Source of the DNA: Chitinophagales bacterium
GTDB lineage: Bacteria > Bacteroidota > Bacteroidia > Chitinophagales > Saprospiraceae
Length of the DNA stretch: 64,000 nt
Reading direction: 5' to 3'
Assembly: GCA_017303875.1 (NCBI GenBank)
Contig: JAFLBP010000032.1
Coordinates: 1 to 64,000 of the forward strand
Shown: in pieces, positions 12,601 to 18,717 of the stretch
Layout of the letters: the number at the start of each line of letters is the position of its first letter
How positions within the stretch are numbered: the stretch's first letter is position 1
Made by a program: the position numbers and the translations under genes
Notes under the pieces: generated by a model
What the model was told of the DNA's origin: nothing
The model's database searches: none
What the model saw: only the letters and a program-made list of their open reading frames with translations

Positions 12601-14568
12601 ACGCTGACCGCGACAGACGCCTGCTCTGGCGCGAACATCAACATCGAATACCTGCTCTTCCTTGATCTGGATGGCAATGGCTCGATGGAAACGGTGGTGA
12701 ACAGCCAAAACCTGCCGGGCTTCAACCGCGTGAACTACAACAACGCCGGCAACCCGAACTTCTCGGGCGGTACAGCGTACGCCTTCGACGAACGCGCAGT
12801 ACCGGGTAATCAGAAATACGGCTTCACGATCCAGAAAGTGAAACAGGGCAACAACTTGGTTGCCAATGTACGCTGGAACACGGCTCAAAGCCCGACGAAC
12901 TACGTGGTACCGGAACTGCCTTACGGCACACACAAGATCAAGTGGCTGATCACGGACGGCTGCGGTAACAACAAAGAGTGTGAATACACCTTTGTGGTGA
13001 AAGACTGCAAGAAACCGACAGTGGTATGCCTCAACGGTCTGAGTGTGAACATCATGCAAACCGGTATGGTAAGCCTGTGGGCATCTGACTTCCTGCAATA
13101 CACGGAAGACAACTGCACACCGACACCGAAGTTGAAAATCGGTATCGTGCGCTCGGAACAGAGCACCGGCAGCTTCCCGGTTGACGGCAACGGCAACCCG
13201 CTGACGGAAGTTCAGTTCAACTGTGATGACACAGATATCGAGCCTGAATTGGTACAACTGTGGTCGATTGATCTTGCAGGCAACGCCGACTTCTGCGAAA
13301 CCTACGTATTAGTTCAGGACAACATGGGCAACTGCAATCCGAACGGCCCGAAACCAAGCGTGGCGGGTTACCTGAAAACAGAAGGTCAGCAGGGTCTGGA
13401 AGAAGCAGAGGTAGATTTGCAGGGCAGCCACCCGGCTATCCCGCCAGTAAGCCTGTTTGAGAACTCTGACCAGAATGGTAAATACGAATTCTCGAATGCT
13501 GTACCGGTAGCCTCGAATGTGACGATCACACCGGTGGAAGATGACAACCATATCAACGGGGTGTCGACCTTCGACCTGGTACTGATTAGCAAGCACATCC
13601 TCGGCATTGAGCCGCTGACCAGCCCGTACAAGATGATTGCAGCGGATGCGAACAAGTCCGGCTCGATCACGACCTTTGACATTGTGGAACTGCGCAAGCT
13701 GATCCTGGGTGTGTACACAGAACTGCCGAACAACACGTCCTGGCGTTTTGTGGACAAAGCCTACTCGTTCCCGACCCCATCCAATCCGTTTGCGAACGTG
13801 TTCCCGGAAAACATCTCCATTACTAGTATTAGTGGCGATATGCTTAATCAGGATTTCGTTGCCGTCAAAATAGGTGACCTGAACAGTAACGCAGTGGCCA
13901 ACGCGCTGATGCAATCGGAAGACCGTGCGGCAGGAACCCTGCTGTTTGATGTTCAGAACCGCATGGTTAAAGCTGGTGAGACGTTCGACGTAACATTCAA
14001 GGCTGCTGAGCAAGTACAAGGCTACCAGTTTACGATGAATTTCGCTGGTCTGGAAATCTTGGACGTAACGGGTCTGAAAGCTGAGAACTACGCTGTGTTT
14101 GCAGCCGACAAAGCCATGACTGCATCGGTTAACGGTGAAGGCAATGAGTTTACGGTGCGCTTCCGCGCTACACAGGCTGGTGAGCTGAGCAAATTGCTCG
14201 GCGTAAGCAGCCGGATCACGAAAGCAGAGGCATACAACGCCGGCAGCGATCGCCTGGATGTAGCGTTCCGCTTCAACGGTACGAATGGTTCGACGATCTC
14301 CGGTGTAGGCTTCGAACTGTACCAAAACGTGCCGAATCCGTTTGTGAGCAAGACCTCGATTGGCTTCAACCTGCCGGAGGCAACAACGGCCACACTGACG
14401 ATCTTCGACGAAACAGGCCGTATGTTGTGGCAGCAGAAGGGCGACTTTGCAAAAGGTTACAACCAGATCGCCATTGACCGTGCATTGCTGAATACGACAG
14501 GTATGATGTACTACCAACTGGAAACCCGGACGGATAGTGCAACACGCAAGATGATACAGACCAAGTAA
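3685..14568 (+). CDS. Giant T9SS-secreted metalloprotease/adhesin (reprolysin-like, lamin-tail, HYR, dockerin-like)
   Basis: 3627 residues. A signal peptide (about 1-34, ending ATAQKA) is followed by a propeptide and a metzincin-type protease domain (about 215-420). The zinc motif HEVGHQFGGNH is at residues 355-365, with a Met-turn STIMGYAG downstream. Then come lamin-tail-like domains (about 668-836, 1396-1568, 1654-1814), two SprB-type repeats (about 1055-1115 and 1125-1190), many HYR/Ig-like repeats (recurring ATDNC, TWTATDACGN), a dockerin-like pair (about 3294-3353) and a T9SS C-terminal sorting domain (about 3543-3627, starting ELYQNVPNPF). It is probably exported and anchored on the cell surface. 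Codon use changes sharply near 9840: before it many codons end in A/T, after it C/G-ending codons dominate. It is very long for the protease family, with the protease near the N-terminus. Confidence 0.92.
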   Translation: MKSYTPFAPAFKAGFVVLFTVLAVGFSPLVATAQKAGISLWKDVPASTLASESAARLIVPIKARTLSLDIASMKSLLAEAPDEPVFGSSTEGLEISLPAPDGGIKQYKIWYSPIMAPALAAQYPEIRTYGGYEVGNRASLIRLDVTPKGFHAMTYGDGNSMFIDPYADGNTANYNCYFKRDFVKNEADRIVCHVDGEAFKIKPKETSQAEFVGDCGVRHEYRLALAATGEYTAFHGSTVALALAAMNTTMNRVNGVFEKDVAVRMIIVANNNLIVYTNAATDPYTNGDPNLMIDENVTNCDLVIGAANYDIGHVFGTNSGGLAYAPCVCTSFKAGGVTGSGAPIGDPFDIDYVAHEVGHQFGGNHTQYNNCQRNDPTAIEPGSASTIMGYAGICAPDVQGNSDDYFSTASLYEMRPYVATGFGSTCDLAVTVANTAPTVSPLSNYSIPASTPFLLTATATDPNGTLTYCWEQIDAYSAPMQAMPPAATNTTGPMFRSLDPVASPTRYFPNLTDLFSNTNPTWEELPSVGRNMNFRVTVRDNFATAGCTGEASNMVSTVAIAGPFLVTSPNTAVTYAGNSSQTVTWDVAGTTAAPISCANVNILLTTDGGATFTTLLANTPNDGTQSVTMPNISTTTARVWIQCSNNIFFDVSNVNFTINAVAAPTLVINEVDYDMPGAGDASEFIELKNVSATGVSLNGWTVELVNGSGGGAAVYQTIPLPNVTLAAGDYFVICANNANTPNCDLDVTPNTDLVQNGAPDGIGLRDNTGTLIDAFSYEGNTGAPYTEGAGESPGDGAGAANQGASRFPDGTDTNNNANDFVSNVCVTPGTSNVNTTTGCTLCSISNIAFTNVSACNDNGTSATTDDYFTADITVTYIIPPTTGTLDLSGDVLAGGGSLSATAPFGATSTVFIGVRLRADNTASVVTAAFSADGACTFTVNNGPTVAPCSASCPAISAVISGNGAFCAEGNLADVPVIVTITGGTGPYNVVFTDGVSNFTEANYTSGTGITEPIYGTSTYTLVSVTDANGCTASALSGSAVVLVSADNIDIISSSLTQPTCATINGGAIDITVSGGLMPYSFLWSNNATTEDISGLVAGTYTVEITDAGGCTYTDMFTLDPPVGCASCPSLSTSVTNATCNLANGMINLTVAGGTGPFTFAWSNSASTEDISGLAAGTYTVTVTSASCPSPGTTTQAMVDNTPDTTPPSITCPAATTVQCASAVPPASGATASDNCTNPTPITSADVISNQTCANRFTITRTFTATDAANNTATCSQTITVNDQTPPTATAGTISACYTSVAAAEAAAIAATTASDNCGVPVKTASSTAVANCGYTIVVTVTDACSQTATVTYSTKVDGQAPTFNETLPANANISCTDPLPIAPMLTATDNCGGGGAPDVIWINEFHYDNTGVDAGEFVEVAGTAGINLSDYQIILYNGTGGVVYDTDALVGTIDNEGGSGFGAVSLSYPSNGIQNGAPDGIALYRISTNQVIQFLSYEGTFQAQGGPANGIFSTDVGVLELGTEPLGLSLQLTGSGAQASQFTWTGPVAQSPGTLNAGQTIVQLPASIPATFMQTEAPGACAGSRIVTRTWTATDACGNTAVHTQTINVADTDAPVFSPAPANITISCSDPAVGAPPTVIATDACDPAGIINGDVWINEIHYDNVGNDEGEFVEVAGRAGVNLSQYSIFLYNGTGGGTYGDMTLHGVIPNQSNGFGTLSFPYPVNGIQNGAPDGLALVKGPTVVQFLSYEGAFTAVGGPANGLTSTDIGVAETGAEPVGQSLRLTGTGTTYANFVWNAPAAASPGAINQGQSFPTNTNPIGLTVTFNQTTSAPAPNCPSAYTITRTWTATDACGNTGTHTQIISVVDNTPPTVTCPANVTVNLGLNGTATVTSGSLGVTATDNCGSATVIPATLQLTCANQGQTVPFILAAQDQCGNIGRCTTQVVVNPFERCVPKILISDPCVCKNNATTLTNGQFGETIKVESITGFTWTVTSVTGLFSAFSAAPPSAPTPITVGTILTESPVGSGDYYLNGIHVDAIGYSITVSNGLGATLSIGNSCAYPNPAITSDLTGPFCLYSDPVTLTGTPGDANIVSATFTVNGVPATTFDPGAGLGQYTIVYRVDGGVPKAAGANDPGCVQTVSQIVNVVATPSALSCNDFVNISLDVDCVTEITPDMILEGTYGCFDDYIVELDKTAPFGNGPWVPAVVGTADLGKTYQARVTHLVSGNKCWGEVKIEDKLAPVLSCQNVDLFCPITTYTPSYITNTLGIAAGTPTVTDCSSYTLTHVDTWVDLACGQTFNGQQNLSAYVERKWTAQDQFGNSSTCLQYIYFRRISLTQITLPTDAEVDCTNPNTSPANTGAPTVTALGQTWTLWPNVGYCELNVTYTDQPLPVCDGTYKILRTWLIYDWCQPTNPGTNPITHIQVIKVLDQTGPVIACPTNLTVSTDPFNCCATVDLPDAIIEDNCSRVNSIGGMITTFDPQTGAQTAMYQIGGTLTTFPGNNLWDLDTLGRWGFSTCLPLGTHRVLYTATDDCGNAGSCSFQLTVRDLVPPSPTCTQITTVAIGTDDPSDCYTPADGCDGAGVTWVKATAFDQGTTDNCSALRFTVQRMSPYSDCINGLADCERPTATQEQDSIKFYCCEVGTTQTVIVRVYQLDLNGNIVTDQNGDPIVNQCMVQVEVQDKIKPVCISPANVTVNCEAFDPSLWAYGKATIADNCCLDETREYQGQCGLTHTASYTQFDTVCNRGTITRTFRAFDCHGQSSQCTQRVVVTYKQDYYVRFPNDVILTVCDGTGSYGEPTFFGENCELLATSYTDELFTVVPDACFKIERTWKVINWCTYDPNQGCIAVPNPNPNAITNSPQNLPGPIVSPVGTPAPWAPTVVSITPGAPATNYGQAYWNANFANNNLNVNCYTYKQIIKVIDTQAPTAECPASPVEFCDLTANNGGLWNEMYYWDNRTEQHDLCEGPSDLTLTATDACSGANINIEYLLFLDLDGNGSMETVVNSQNLPGFNRVNYNNAGNPNFSGGTAYAFDERAVPGNQKYGFTIQKVKQGNNLVANVRWNTAQSPTNYVVPELPYGTHKIKWLITDGCGNNKECEYTFVVKDCKKPTVVCLNGLSVNIMQTGMVSLWASDFLQYTEDNCTPTPKLKIGIVRSEQSTGSFPVDGNGNPLTEVQFNCDDTDIEPELVQLWSIDLAGNADFCETYVLVQDNMGNCNPNGPKPSVAGYLKTEGQQGLEEAEVDLQGSHPAIPPVSLFENSDQNGKYEFSNAVPVASNVTITPVEDDNHINGVSTFDLVLISKHILGIEPLTSPYKMIAADANKSGSITTFDIVELRKLILGVYTELPNNTSWRFVDKAYSFPTPSNPFANVFPENISITSISGDMLNQDFVAVKIGDLNSNAVANALMQSEDRAAGTLLFDVQNRMVKAGETFDVTFKAAEQVQGYQFTMNFAGLEILDVTGLKAENYAVFAADKAMTASVNGEGNEFTVRFRATQAGELSKLLGVSSRITKAEAYNAGSDRLDVAFRFNGTNGSTISGVGFELYQNVPNPFVSKTSIGFNLPEATTATLTIFDETGRMLWQQKGDFAKGYNQIAIDRALLNTTGMMYYQLETRTDSATRKMIQTK

Positions 14569-14574
14569 TGTATT

Positions 14575-14770
14575 GCGAAGCTCCGCTTCGCAACCGTACC
14601 GCGAAGCTCGGCTTCGCAAGCACATACCGCGAAGCTCGGCTTCGCACTCCGCCCAAGCGAAGCCCGGCTTCGCCCAGGCGGTGTGCGAGGCCGGGCTTTG
14701 TGCTTTTAGTTACGTACAAGCGGTGTATCGAAGCAAAGCTTCGATGTACGGCTGCGAAGCGGAGCTTCGC
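14575..14770. repeat. Cluster of six 17-bp hairpins (GCGAAGC-NNN-GCTTCGC)
   Basis: Six palindromes with 7-bp stems and 3-base loops: 14575-14591 (loop TCC), 14601-14617 (TCG), 14629-14645 (TCG), 14657-14673 (CCG), 14728-14744 (stem TCGAAGC/GCTTCGA, loop AAA) and 14754-14770 (GGA). The fifth copy changes both stem ends so that pairing is kept. They begin six bases after the stop codon of the giant protein gene. They resemble REP-type hairpins, but no REP-associated transposase is visible. Confidence 0.92.
14660..14707 (+). terminator. Candidate rho-independent terminator after the giant protein gene
   Basis: AAGCCCGGC (14660-14668) pairs with GCCGGGCTT (14690-14698) and is followed by a T-rich run ending GCTTTTAG. 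This pairing competes with the fourth GCGAAGC hairpin. Confidence 0.5.
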
Positions 14771-14826
14771 AGTACGGCGGCCACCCCGGAATGTGAAAAA
14801 ATGTTTTATGGATAAACAAAGTAGTG

Positions 14827-14834
14827 TAAATTTG
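14827..14834 (+). promoter_or_regulatory. -7 box TAAATTTG upstream of the Crp/Fnr-type gene
   Basis: Exact TAnnTTTG match about 95 bases before the chosen start at 14930, leaving a leader of about 88 bases. No strong -33 element is seen. Confidence 0.5.
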
Positions 14835-14929
14835 CACATTGTTTAATCAAAAAGCCGGAAAACGAGCACAACAAGTCTTCATCTGCCGCGTGCATGGACG
14901 CAAGAGACGACAGGAACAACAGTAGCACA

Positions 14930-15511
14930 ATGAAAAATATACTCTTTGACTTTATCTCCAAATACGTTTCTCTGACGGAAGAGGAGCAGCAGGCAATCCT
15001 TGATTTGGATATATTTCGCTCGGTCAGGAAAGGAACAATTTTGCTCAAAGAGGGACAAAGATCCAAAGAGAGCTACTTTGTGCTAAAAGGCTGTATCCGT
15101 ACATATTATATTTTGGATGGAGAAGAGAAAACTACTGCTTTTTACACGGAAATGGAAGCTGTGACGCCCCATTGCGTCATTAGCAAAATGCCCTCCGAAT
15201 ATTATGTCAGTTGTTTGGAAGATTCGATCATTACCGTTTCAAATGCAGATATGGAAGTAGCCATAAACGGTAAATTTCCAAAATTTGAAACCATGTGCAG
15301 AATATTATCTGAAGAGCGTTTAGCGCAACAACAAATAGATTTTGATAAGTTCAAAACCTCTTCTCCGGAACAGCGGTATCTGGATTTGTTGAATTCACGA
15401 CCGGATCTTATTCAACGCGTACCGCAACACCAATTGGCCAGCTTCTTAGGCGTAAAACCACAATCGCTGAGCAGATTGCGCGCGCGAATTTTGGAAAAAA
15501 ATAAAGCGTAG
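14930..15511 (+). CDS. Crp/Fnr-family transcriptional regulator
   Basis: 193 residues from the ATG at 14930. The frame can extend to 14894, but those residues are polar and lack the family N-terminus MKNILFDFISKYVSL. An N-terminal cyclic-nucleotide-binding-like beta roll (KGTILLKEGQRSKESYFVLKGC, then the DGEEKTTAFYTE region) leads into a long helix and a C-terminal helix-turn-helix (ASFLGVKPQSLSRLRARIL). This is the short Bacteroidota Crp/Fnr type and lacks the classical cAMP-contact pattern. It lies just upstream of two paralogous outer-membrane genes whose promoters carry a TTAAC-N4-GTGAA palindrome of the kind this family can bind, so a regulator-target link is plausible but inferred. Confidence 0.88.
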   Translation: MKNILFDFISKYVSLTEEEQQAILDLDIFRSVRKGTILLKEGQRSKESYFVLKGCIRTYYILDGEEKTTAFYTEMEAVTPHCVISKMPSEYYVSCLEDSIITVSNADMEVAINGKFPKFETMCRILSEERLAQQQIDFDKFKTSSPEQRYLDLLNSRPDLIQRVPQHQLASFLGVKPQSLSRLRARILEKNKA

Positions 15512-15520
15512 GCTTCCTTA

Positions 15521-15536
15521 TTAACTTAAGTGAACG
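15521..15536 (+). promoter_or_regulatory. Palindromic box TTAACTTAAGTGAACG (operator candidate, copy 1)
   Basis: TTAACTTAAGTGAA is a palindrome in 6 of 7 base pairs, of the TTAAC-N4-GTGAA form. It sits 21 bases before a -7-like GACCTTTG (15558-15565). The identical 16-mer at the identical spacing precedes the paralogue at 17947. Confidence 0.65.
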
Positions 15537-15593
15537 ATTTTCAGGCTATTGTGCCCTGACCTTTGCAGCATCTTCAACAACAACAAGATTGAT

Positions 15594-16217
15594 ATGCAAA
15601 AGTCAAAATTGATGCTCGTGGTTGCACTTTTGAGTGCTTTTTCACTGAATCTTCAGGCGCAATACGCTAAAACAGACAGCACCTATAAAAAGCATTTTGT
15701 AGGCAGCACCTTGTTTTTGCTGGGTAATTTTTCAAAAGTAAACCCACCCGGCTTTGCTCAACTGAATATGGGTTATCGTATTACCGGAAAAGATGTAGTT
15801 TCACTTGAGCTGATTACCTGGAAACATTCCTGGCCACTTGGTATTAACCCGTTTTACAATGATAAATACGGAATTCCTGAAACAAAATTTCCAGGTAATA
15901 TAAGGGAATATGGAATTGGGGTAGCTTATCAAAGGTATCTTTGGAAAGGTCTATACCTGGCAGCACATGCAATGCCTATGCGGCAAATATTCAGGAATGA
16001 AGATGGCGACAAGGTTGGTAAAGGCTTCATAATATTCAATACTTATCGAGTTGGTTATCACATTAAACTCTTTAAGGACAGGTTTTTTATAGAGCCATCC
16101 CTTGGTGTTGCGGGTCGGCCTTATCAATCGAATATGCCGGAAGGATTTAAAGAACAAGATGATAAATGGCCAAAATGGACACCTGAACCAGGGCTACACT
16201 TCGGATTTAACTTTTAA
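15594..16217 (+). CDS. Small outer-membrane protein, paralogue A, function unknown
   Basis: 207 residues from the ATG at 15594, chosen because it opens directly on a signal peptide (MQKSKLMLVVALLSAFSLNLQAQ). The mature part alternates aromatic-rich strands (FAQLNMGYRIT, EYGIGVAYQRYLWKG, RVGYHIKLFKDRFFIEPSLGV) and ends in GLHFGFNF, a C-terminal aromatic typical of outer-membrane barrels. It is clearly homologous over its full length to the product of 17947-18573: both have YKxxxVGSTL, YQRxxWKG, FKxRFFxEPxxG and PExFKxxDxKWP. The upstream box and promoter spacing are shared as well. No function is recognised. Confidence 0.8.
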   Translation: MQKSKLMLVVALLSAFSLNLQAQYAKTDSTYKKHFVGSTLFLLGNFSKVNPPGFAQLNMGYRITGKDVVSLELITWKHSWPLGINPFYNDKYGIPETKFPGNIREYGIGVAYQRYLWKGLYLAAHAMPMRQIFRNEDGDKVGKGFIIFNTYRVGYHIKLFKDRFFIEPSLGVAGRPYQSNMPEGFKEQDDKWPKWTPEPGLHFGFNF

Positions 16218-16227
16218 TATTCCAATT

Positions 16228-16668
16228 ATGAATACACCAAATGCACTGGAAGACCTGAAAGTCAACTTGAAACTCAAGCTTGCCACGCTGTGGGCAAGCT
16301 TTATGTTTCTCTACACCTATGTGGATTATTTCCACTTGTACATGCCGGGCAAGATAGAGGAGCTGCTGCAAGGGCACGTGTTTGAATTTGATATAACACA
16401 GGGATTTATTTTGCTGGCGCTCGTCTTTGTGACCATTCCGGTACTGATGATATTCTTCTCCGTTGCCCTGCCGGCCAAAATAAACCGCCGGACCAACCTC
16501 ATCGTGGCCACGCTGTATATTCCTTATATGTTGTTCAATCTGGCAGGCGAGACCTGGATACACATGGTATTCGGCGCGGTGGTGGAAGTCGCCCTGCTGG
16601 GTCTGATTATTGGGTATGCGTGGAAATGGCCGCGGGAAAGCTCCGAAAAACAAGCATTTGCAAAGTGA
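16228..16668 (+). CDS. DUF6326-like four-helix membrane protein
   Basis: 146 residues from the ATG at 16228. An upstream extension of the frame overlaps the preceding gene and is not hydrophobic, so it is rejected. Four hydrophobic segments are visible, around LATLWASFMFLYTYVDY, FILLALVFVTIPVLMIFF, LIVATLYIPYMLFNLA and MVFGAVVEVALLGLIIGYAW. The pattern of short N-terminus, DYFHLYMPGKIEELLQG after the first helix and four helices matches the DUF6326 family as I recall it. The gap to the preceding stop is only about 10 bp, so it probably shares that gene's transcript. The function is unknown. Confidence 0.8.
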   Translation: MNTPNALEDLKVNLKLKLATLWASFMFLYTYVDYFHLYMPGKIEELLQGHVFEFDITQGFILLALVFVTIPVLMIFFSVALPAKINRRTNLIVATLYIPYMLFNLAGETWIHMVFGAVVEVALLGLIIGYAWKWPRESSEKQAFAK

Positions 16669-16767
16669 AAGCGCCGGGGCTTTGATCGGGAATGGAATGA
16701 CAAAAAACAACTATACTGCTCTTAAGCCGGGTAGTTAGCTGCCATAATAACCAAACACCTACAAACA

Positions 16768-17853
16768 ATGAGATTCAAACAATTTTTATTTGCTCTATTC
16801 ACATTAACTTCACTAGTTTGCTTTGGACAAAACAATGTTCAATATGCAGACTCAATTCGTAGAATAAGTAACATACCTGAATTAAGTTATGCAGTTGTAA
16901 CAGAAAATTCAATTTCAGAAATTCAGGCACTCGGAAAGCATTCAATCAATTTAAATGATTCGGCAACATTAAATGACAGATTTCACATCGGTTCCAATAC
17001 CAAAGCAATGACAGCATTTATTATTGCTAAATATGTAGAAAATGGAAAACTAAAATGGACGACAAAATTTTTTGACATTTATCCTGAATGGAAAAGTAAT
17101 TCTAATTCAGTATATCATAATATTACACTTCAAGACTTGCTTGCGCATAGAGCAAGAATTCAACCTTTTCAAGGAGATAATGACCCTATAATTCCTGAAT
17201 TTAAAGGAACGAAACAAGAAAAAAGAAGATCTTTTGGAAAATTCGTACTAACATTAAACCCTGTTGAAATAGACACCATTCACAAGTTTGCTTATTCCAA
17301 TGCAGACTACACATTGGCAACTTTAATGTTAGAGAAAATTACAAAAAAAAGTTGGGAACAATTAGTAGAAAAAGTATTCAATAAAGATTTGAAATTAAAT
17401 GTAAAGTTTTCTTGGCCAGAAAACCAAAAGACAAAAGATACCTGGGGGCATTCTTCTGAAAACGGAAAATTAATGCCAGTTCCTTCAAATACAGACTATC
17501 GTTTAGATTACACTGAGCCAGCTGGAGATATAAATATTAAATTGGAAGATTATTTAAAGTTTATTCAGTTAAATTTACAAGGACTTAAAGGACGCAATAA
17601 TTATTTAACGGCAAAAACATATGAATTTATTCATAAAGGAATAGACAACTATTCTTTGGGTTGGTATAATATCTACGAAAATGGAAAGGAACTTTCAACA
17701 CATTCAGGTACAGCAGGAACATATTATACGCTTGTTCATATTGACAGAATCAATGGAAAGGCTTATATGATTTTTACAAATTCTTTCAATCAAGAGACAC
17801 AACAAGGAGTAAGGCTGGTTATGAGAAAACTGAAAAAAAATTACGGCAGCTAA
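16768..17853 (+). CDS. Serine hydrolase, class C beta-lactamase/penicillin-binding-protein-like
   Basis: 361 residues with a signal peptide (to about residue 20, LVCFGQ). All three active-site motifs of the family are visible: S76-N-T-K79 (SxxK), Y176-S-N178 (YxN) and H312-S-G314 (the KTG-equivalent HxG). The protein is therefore probably an active periplasmic or surface esterase/peptidase-type hydrolase; nothing identifies it as an antibiotic-degrading beta-lactamase. The gene is far richer in A+T than its neighbours, with many AAA, AAT and TTA codons. It interrupts two paralogous outer-membrane genes, which suggests acquisition by transfer. Confidence 0.88.
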   Translation: MRFKQFLFALFTLTSLVCFGQNNVQYADSIRRISNIPELSYAVVTENSISEIQALGKHSINLNDSATLNDRFHIGSNTKAMTAFIIAKYVENGKLKWTTKFFDIYPEWKSNSNSVYHNITLQDLLAHRARIQPFQGDNDPIIPEFKGTKQEKRRSFGKFVLTLNPVEIDTIHKFAYSNADYTLATLMLEKITKKSWEQLVEKVFNKDLKLNVKFSWPENQKTKDTWGHSSENGKLMPVPSNTDYRLDYTEPAGDINIKLEDYLKFIQLNLQGLKGRNNYLTAKTYEFIHKGIDNYSLGWYNIYENGKELSTHSGTAGTYYTLVHIDRINGKAYMIFTNSFNQETQQGVRLVMRKLKKNYGS

Positions 17854-17878
17854 TCCTGCCTATGCGAGCCCCCACTTC

Positions 17879-17894
17879 TTAACTTAAGTGAACG
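17879..17894 (+). promoter_or_regulatory. Palindromic box TTAACTTAAGTGAACG (operator candidate, copy 2)
   Basis: Identical to 15521-15536 and again exactly 21 bases before a -7 box, here the perfect TACTTTTG (17916-17923). The flanking sequence between the two boxes is not conserved, so the 16-mer stands out. Confidence 0.7.
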
Positions 17895-17915
17895 CCCGCC
17901 CCCTGTCCGCCCGCC

Positions 17916-17923
17916 TACTTTTG
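17916..17923 (+). promoter_or_regulatory. -7 box TACTTTTG for paralogue B
   Basis: Exact TAnnTTTG match 23 bases before the ATG at 17947. It is followed by GCAGCATC, which also follows the -7-like sequence of paralogue A. Confidence 0.6.
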
Positions 17924-17946
17924 CAGCATCATTTAACAACAATAAA

Positions 17947-18573
17947 ATGGATACGCAAATGCAAAGAATCATGCTCATTATGGCACTTGTAGGTGCTTTT
18001 TCTCTGAATCTTCAGGCGCAACAGGCAAAAACAGGCAGCACGTATAAAAGATGGTGGGTGGGCAGCACCTTGTGGTTATTCGGGAATTTAGACAAAACCA
18101 ATAACCCCGAATATATACAATTAAACGTCGGATACCGGCTCACCCCCAAAGACGTGATTTCCCTGAGATTTAAACGCTCCATCTATTCCTGGCCAATCGG
18201 CATCCCGTTTTCTTCACCTTCATTTGATGCGCCCGGCGAAAACTATCCCGGGCATGCACGCATTCTCGCCCCTACCTTAGGGTACCAGCGATTCGTGTGG
18301 AAAGGCGCCTTTGCATCCGTGCAGGCATTGAACGCTTTTGAAAAATATATGGATGAGCGCGGGAAAAAAATTGGAAATGGGTACACGCTGTATGTAGATT
18401 CCTATGTGGGTTATCAGTTTAAGTTTTTTAAAAACCGCTTCTTTTTTGAACCCGCTATCGGAATCAGCTATTGGCCTTTGAGAACCAATGTGCCGGAATC
18501 CTTTAAAGCCATCGATAAAAAATGGCCTAATTACTTTATCCAGCCCGGATTTGATTTTGGGTTTAATTTTTAG
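17947..18573 (+). CDS. Small outer-membrane protein, paralogue B, function unknown
   Basis: 208 residues. The signal peptide (MQRIMLIMALVGAFSLNLQAQ after a four-residue lead) is near-identical in its core to that of paralogue A. The mature protein has the same strand pattern (IQLNVGYRLTPKDVISL, YQRFVWKG, FKNRFFFEPAIGIS) and ends DFGFNF. Its codons are more G+C-rich than those of paralogue A. The duplication probably predates insertion of the AT-rich hydrolase gene that now lies between the two. A strong hairpin follows at 18583-18620. Confidence 0.8.
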   Translation: MDTQMQRIMLIMALVGAFSLNLQAQQAKTGSTYKRWWVGSTLWLFGNLDKTNNPEYIQLNVGYRLTPKDVISLRFKRSIYSWPIGIPFSSPSFDAPGENYPGHARILAPTLGYQRFVWKGAFASVQALNAFEKYMDERGKKIGNGYTLYVDSYVGYQFKFFKNRFFFEPAIGISYWPLRTNVPESFKAIDKKWPNYFIQPGFDFGFNF

Positions 18574-18582
18574 AACCTGTTC

Positions 18583-18620
18583 GGGCATTCATGACCGCGC
18601 AAGTGCGGTCATGAATGCCC
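18583..18620. terminator. 16-bp perfect hairpin after paralogue B
   Basis: GGGCATTCATGACCGC (18583-18598) pairs with GCGGTCATGAATGCCC (18605-18620) around a 6-base loop. No T-run follows, so it may be a repeat element rather than an intrinsic terminator. The lead-in CTGTTCGGG resembles the hairpin after the tRNA at 25196. Confidence 0.65.
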
Positions 18621-18690
18621 TCCACAATGGCTAAAGTGGCCCGAAATAGCCAATCCCGAAGTTTGAAATCGCTGCGAAATGATTTGTGAG

Positions 18691-18698
18691 TACATTTG
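18691..18698 (+). promoter_or_regulatory. -7 box TACATTTG upstream of the CotH gene
   Basis: Exact TAnnTTTG match. Its position makes the ATG at 18718 a better start than upstream in-frame codons, which would lie at or before the transcription start. Confidence 0.6.
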
Positions 18699-18717
18699 TT
18701 GTTCTAATATGTTGAAC

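Noticed and set aside
11020..13257. 745-residue open frame on the minus strand inside the giant secreted protein gene
   Set aside because: It is antisense to strongly biased C/G-ending codons that avoid stops on the other strand. The translation has no recognisable domain, and the plus-strand gene shows clear HYR-type repeats here. The long minus-strand frames at 8977-10356 and 13309-14625 are rejected for the same reason.
14568..14846. Small open frames across the GCGAAGC hairpin cluster
   Set aside because: They translate only the palindromes into repeated Arg/Ser/Ala strings and have no start context.
16768..17853. The serine hydrolase as an antibiotic-resistance beta-lactamase
   Set aside because: The motifs are shared with many esterases and peptidases of the family; nothing in the sequence indicates beta-lactam hydrolysis.
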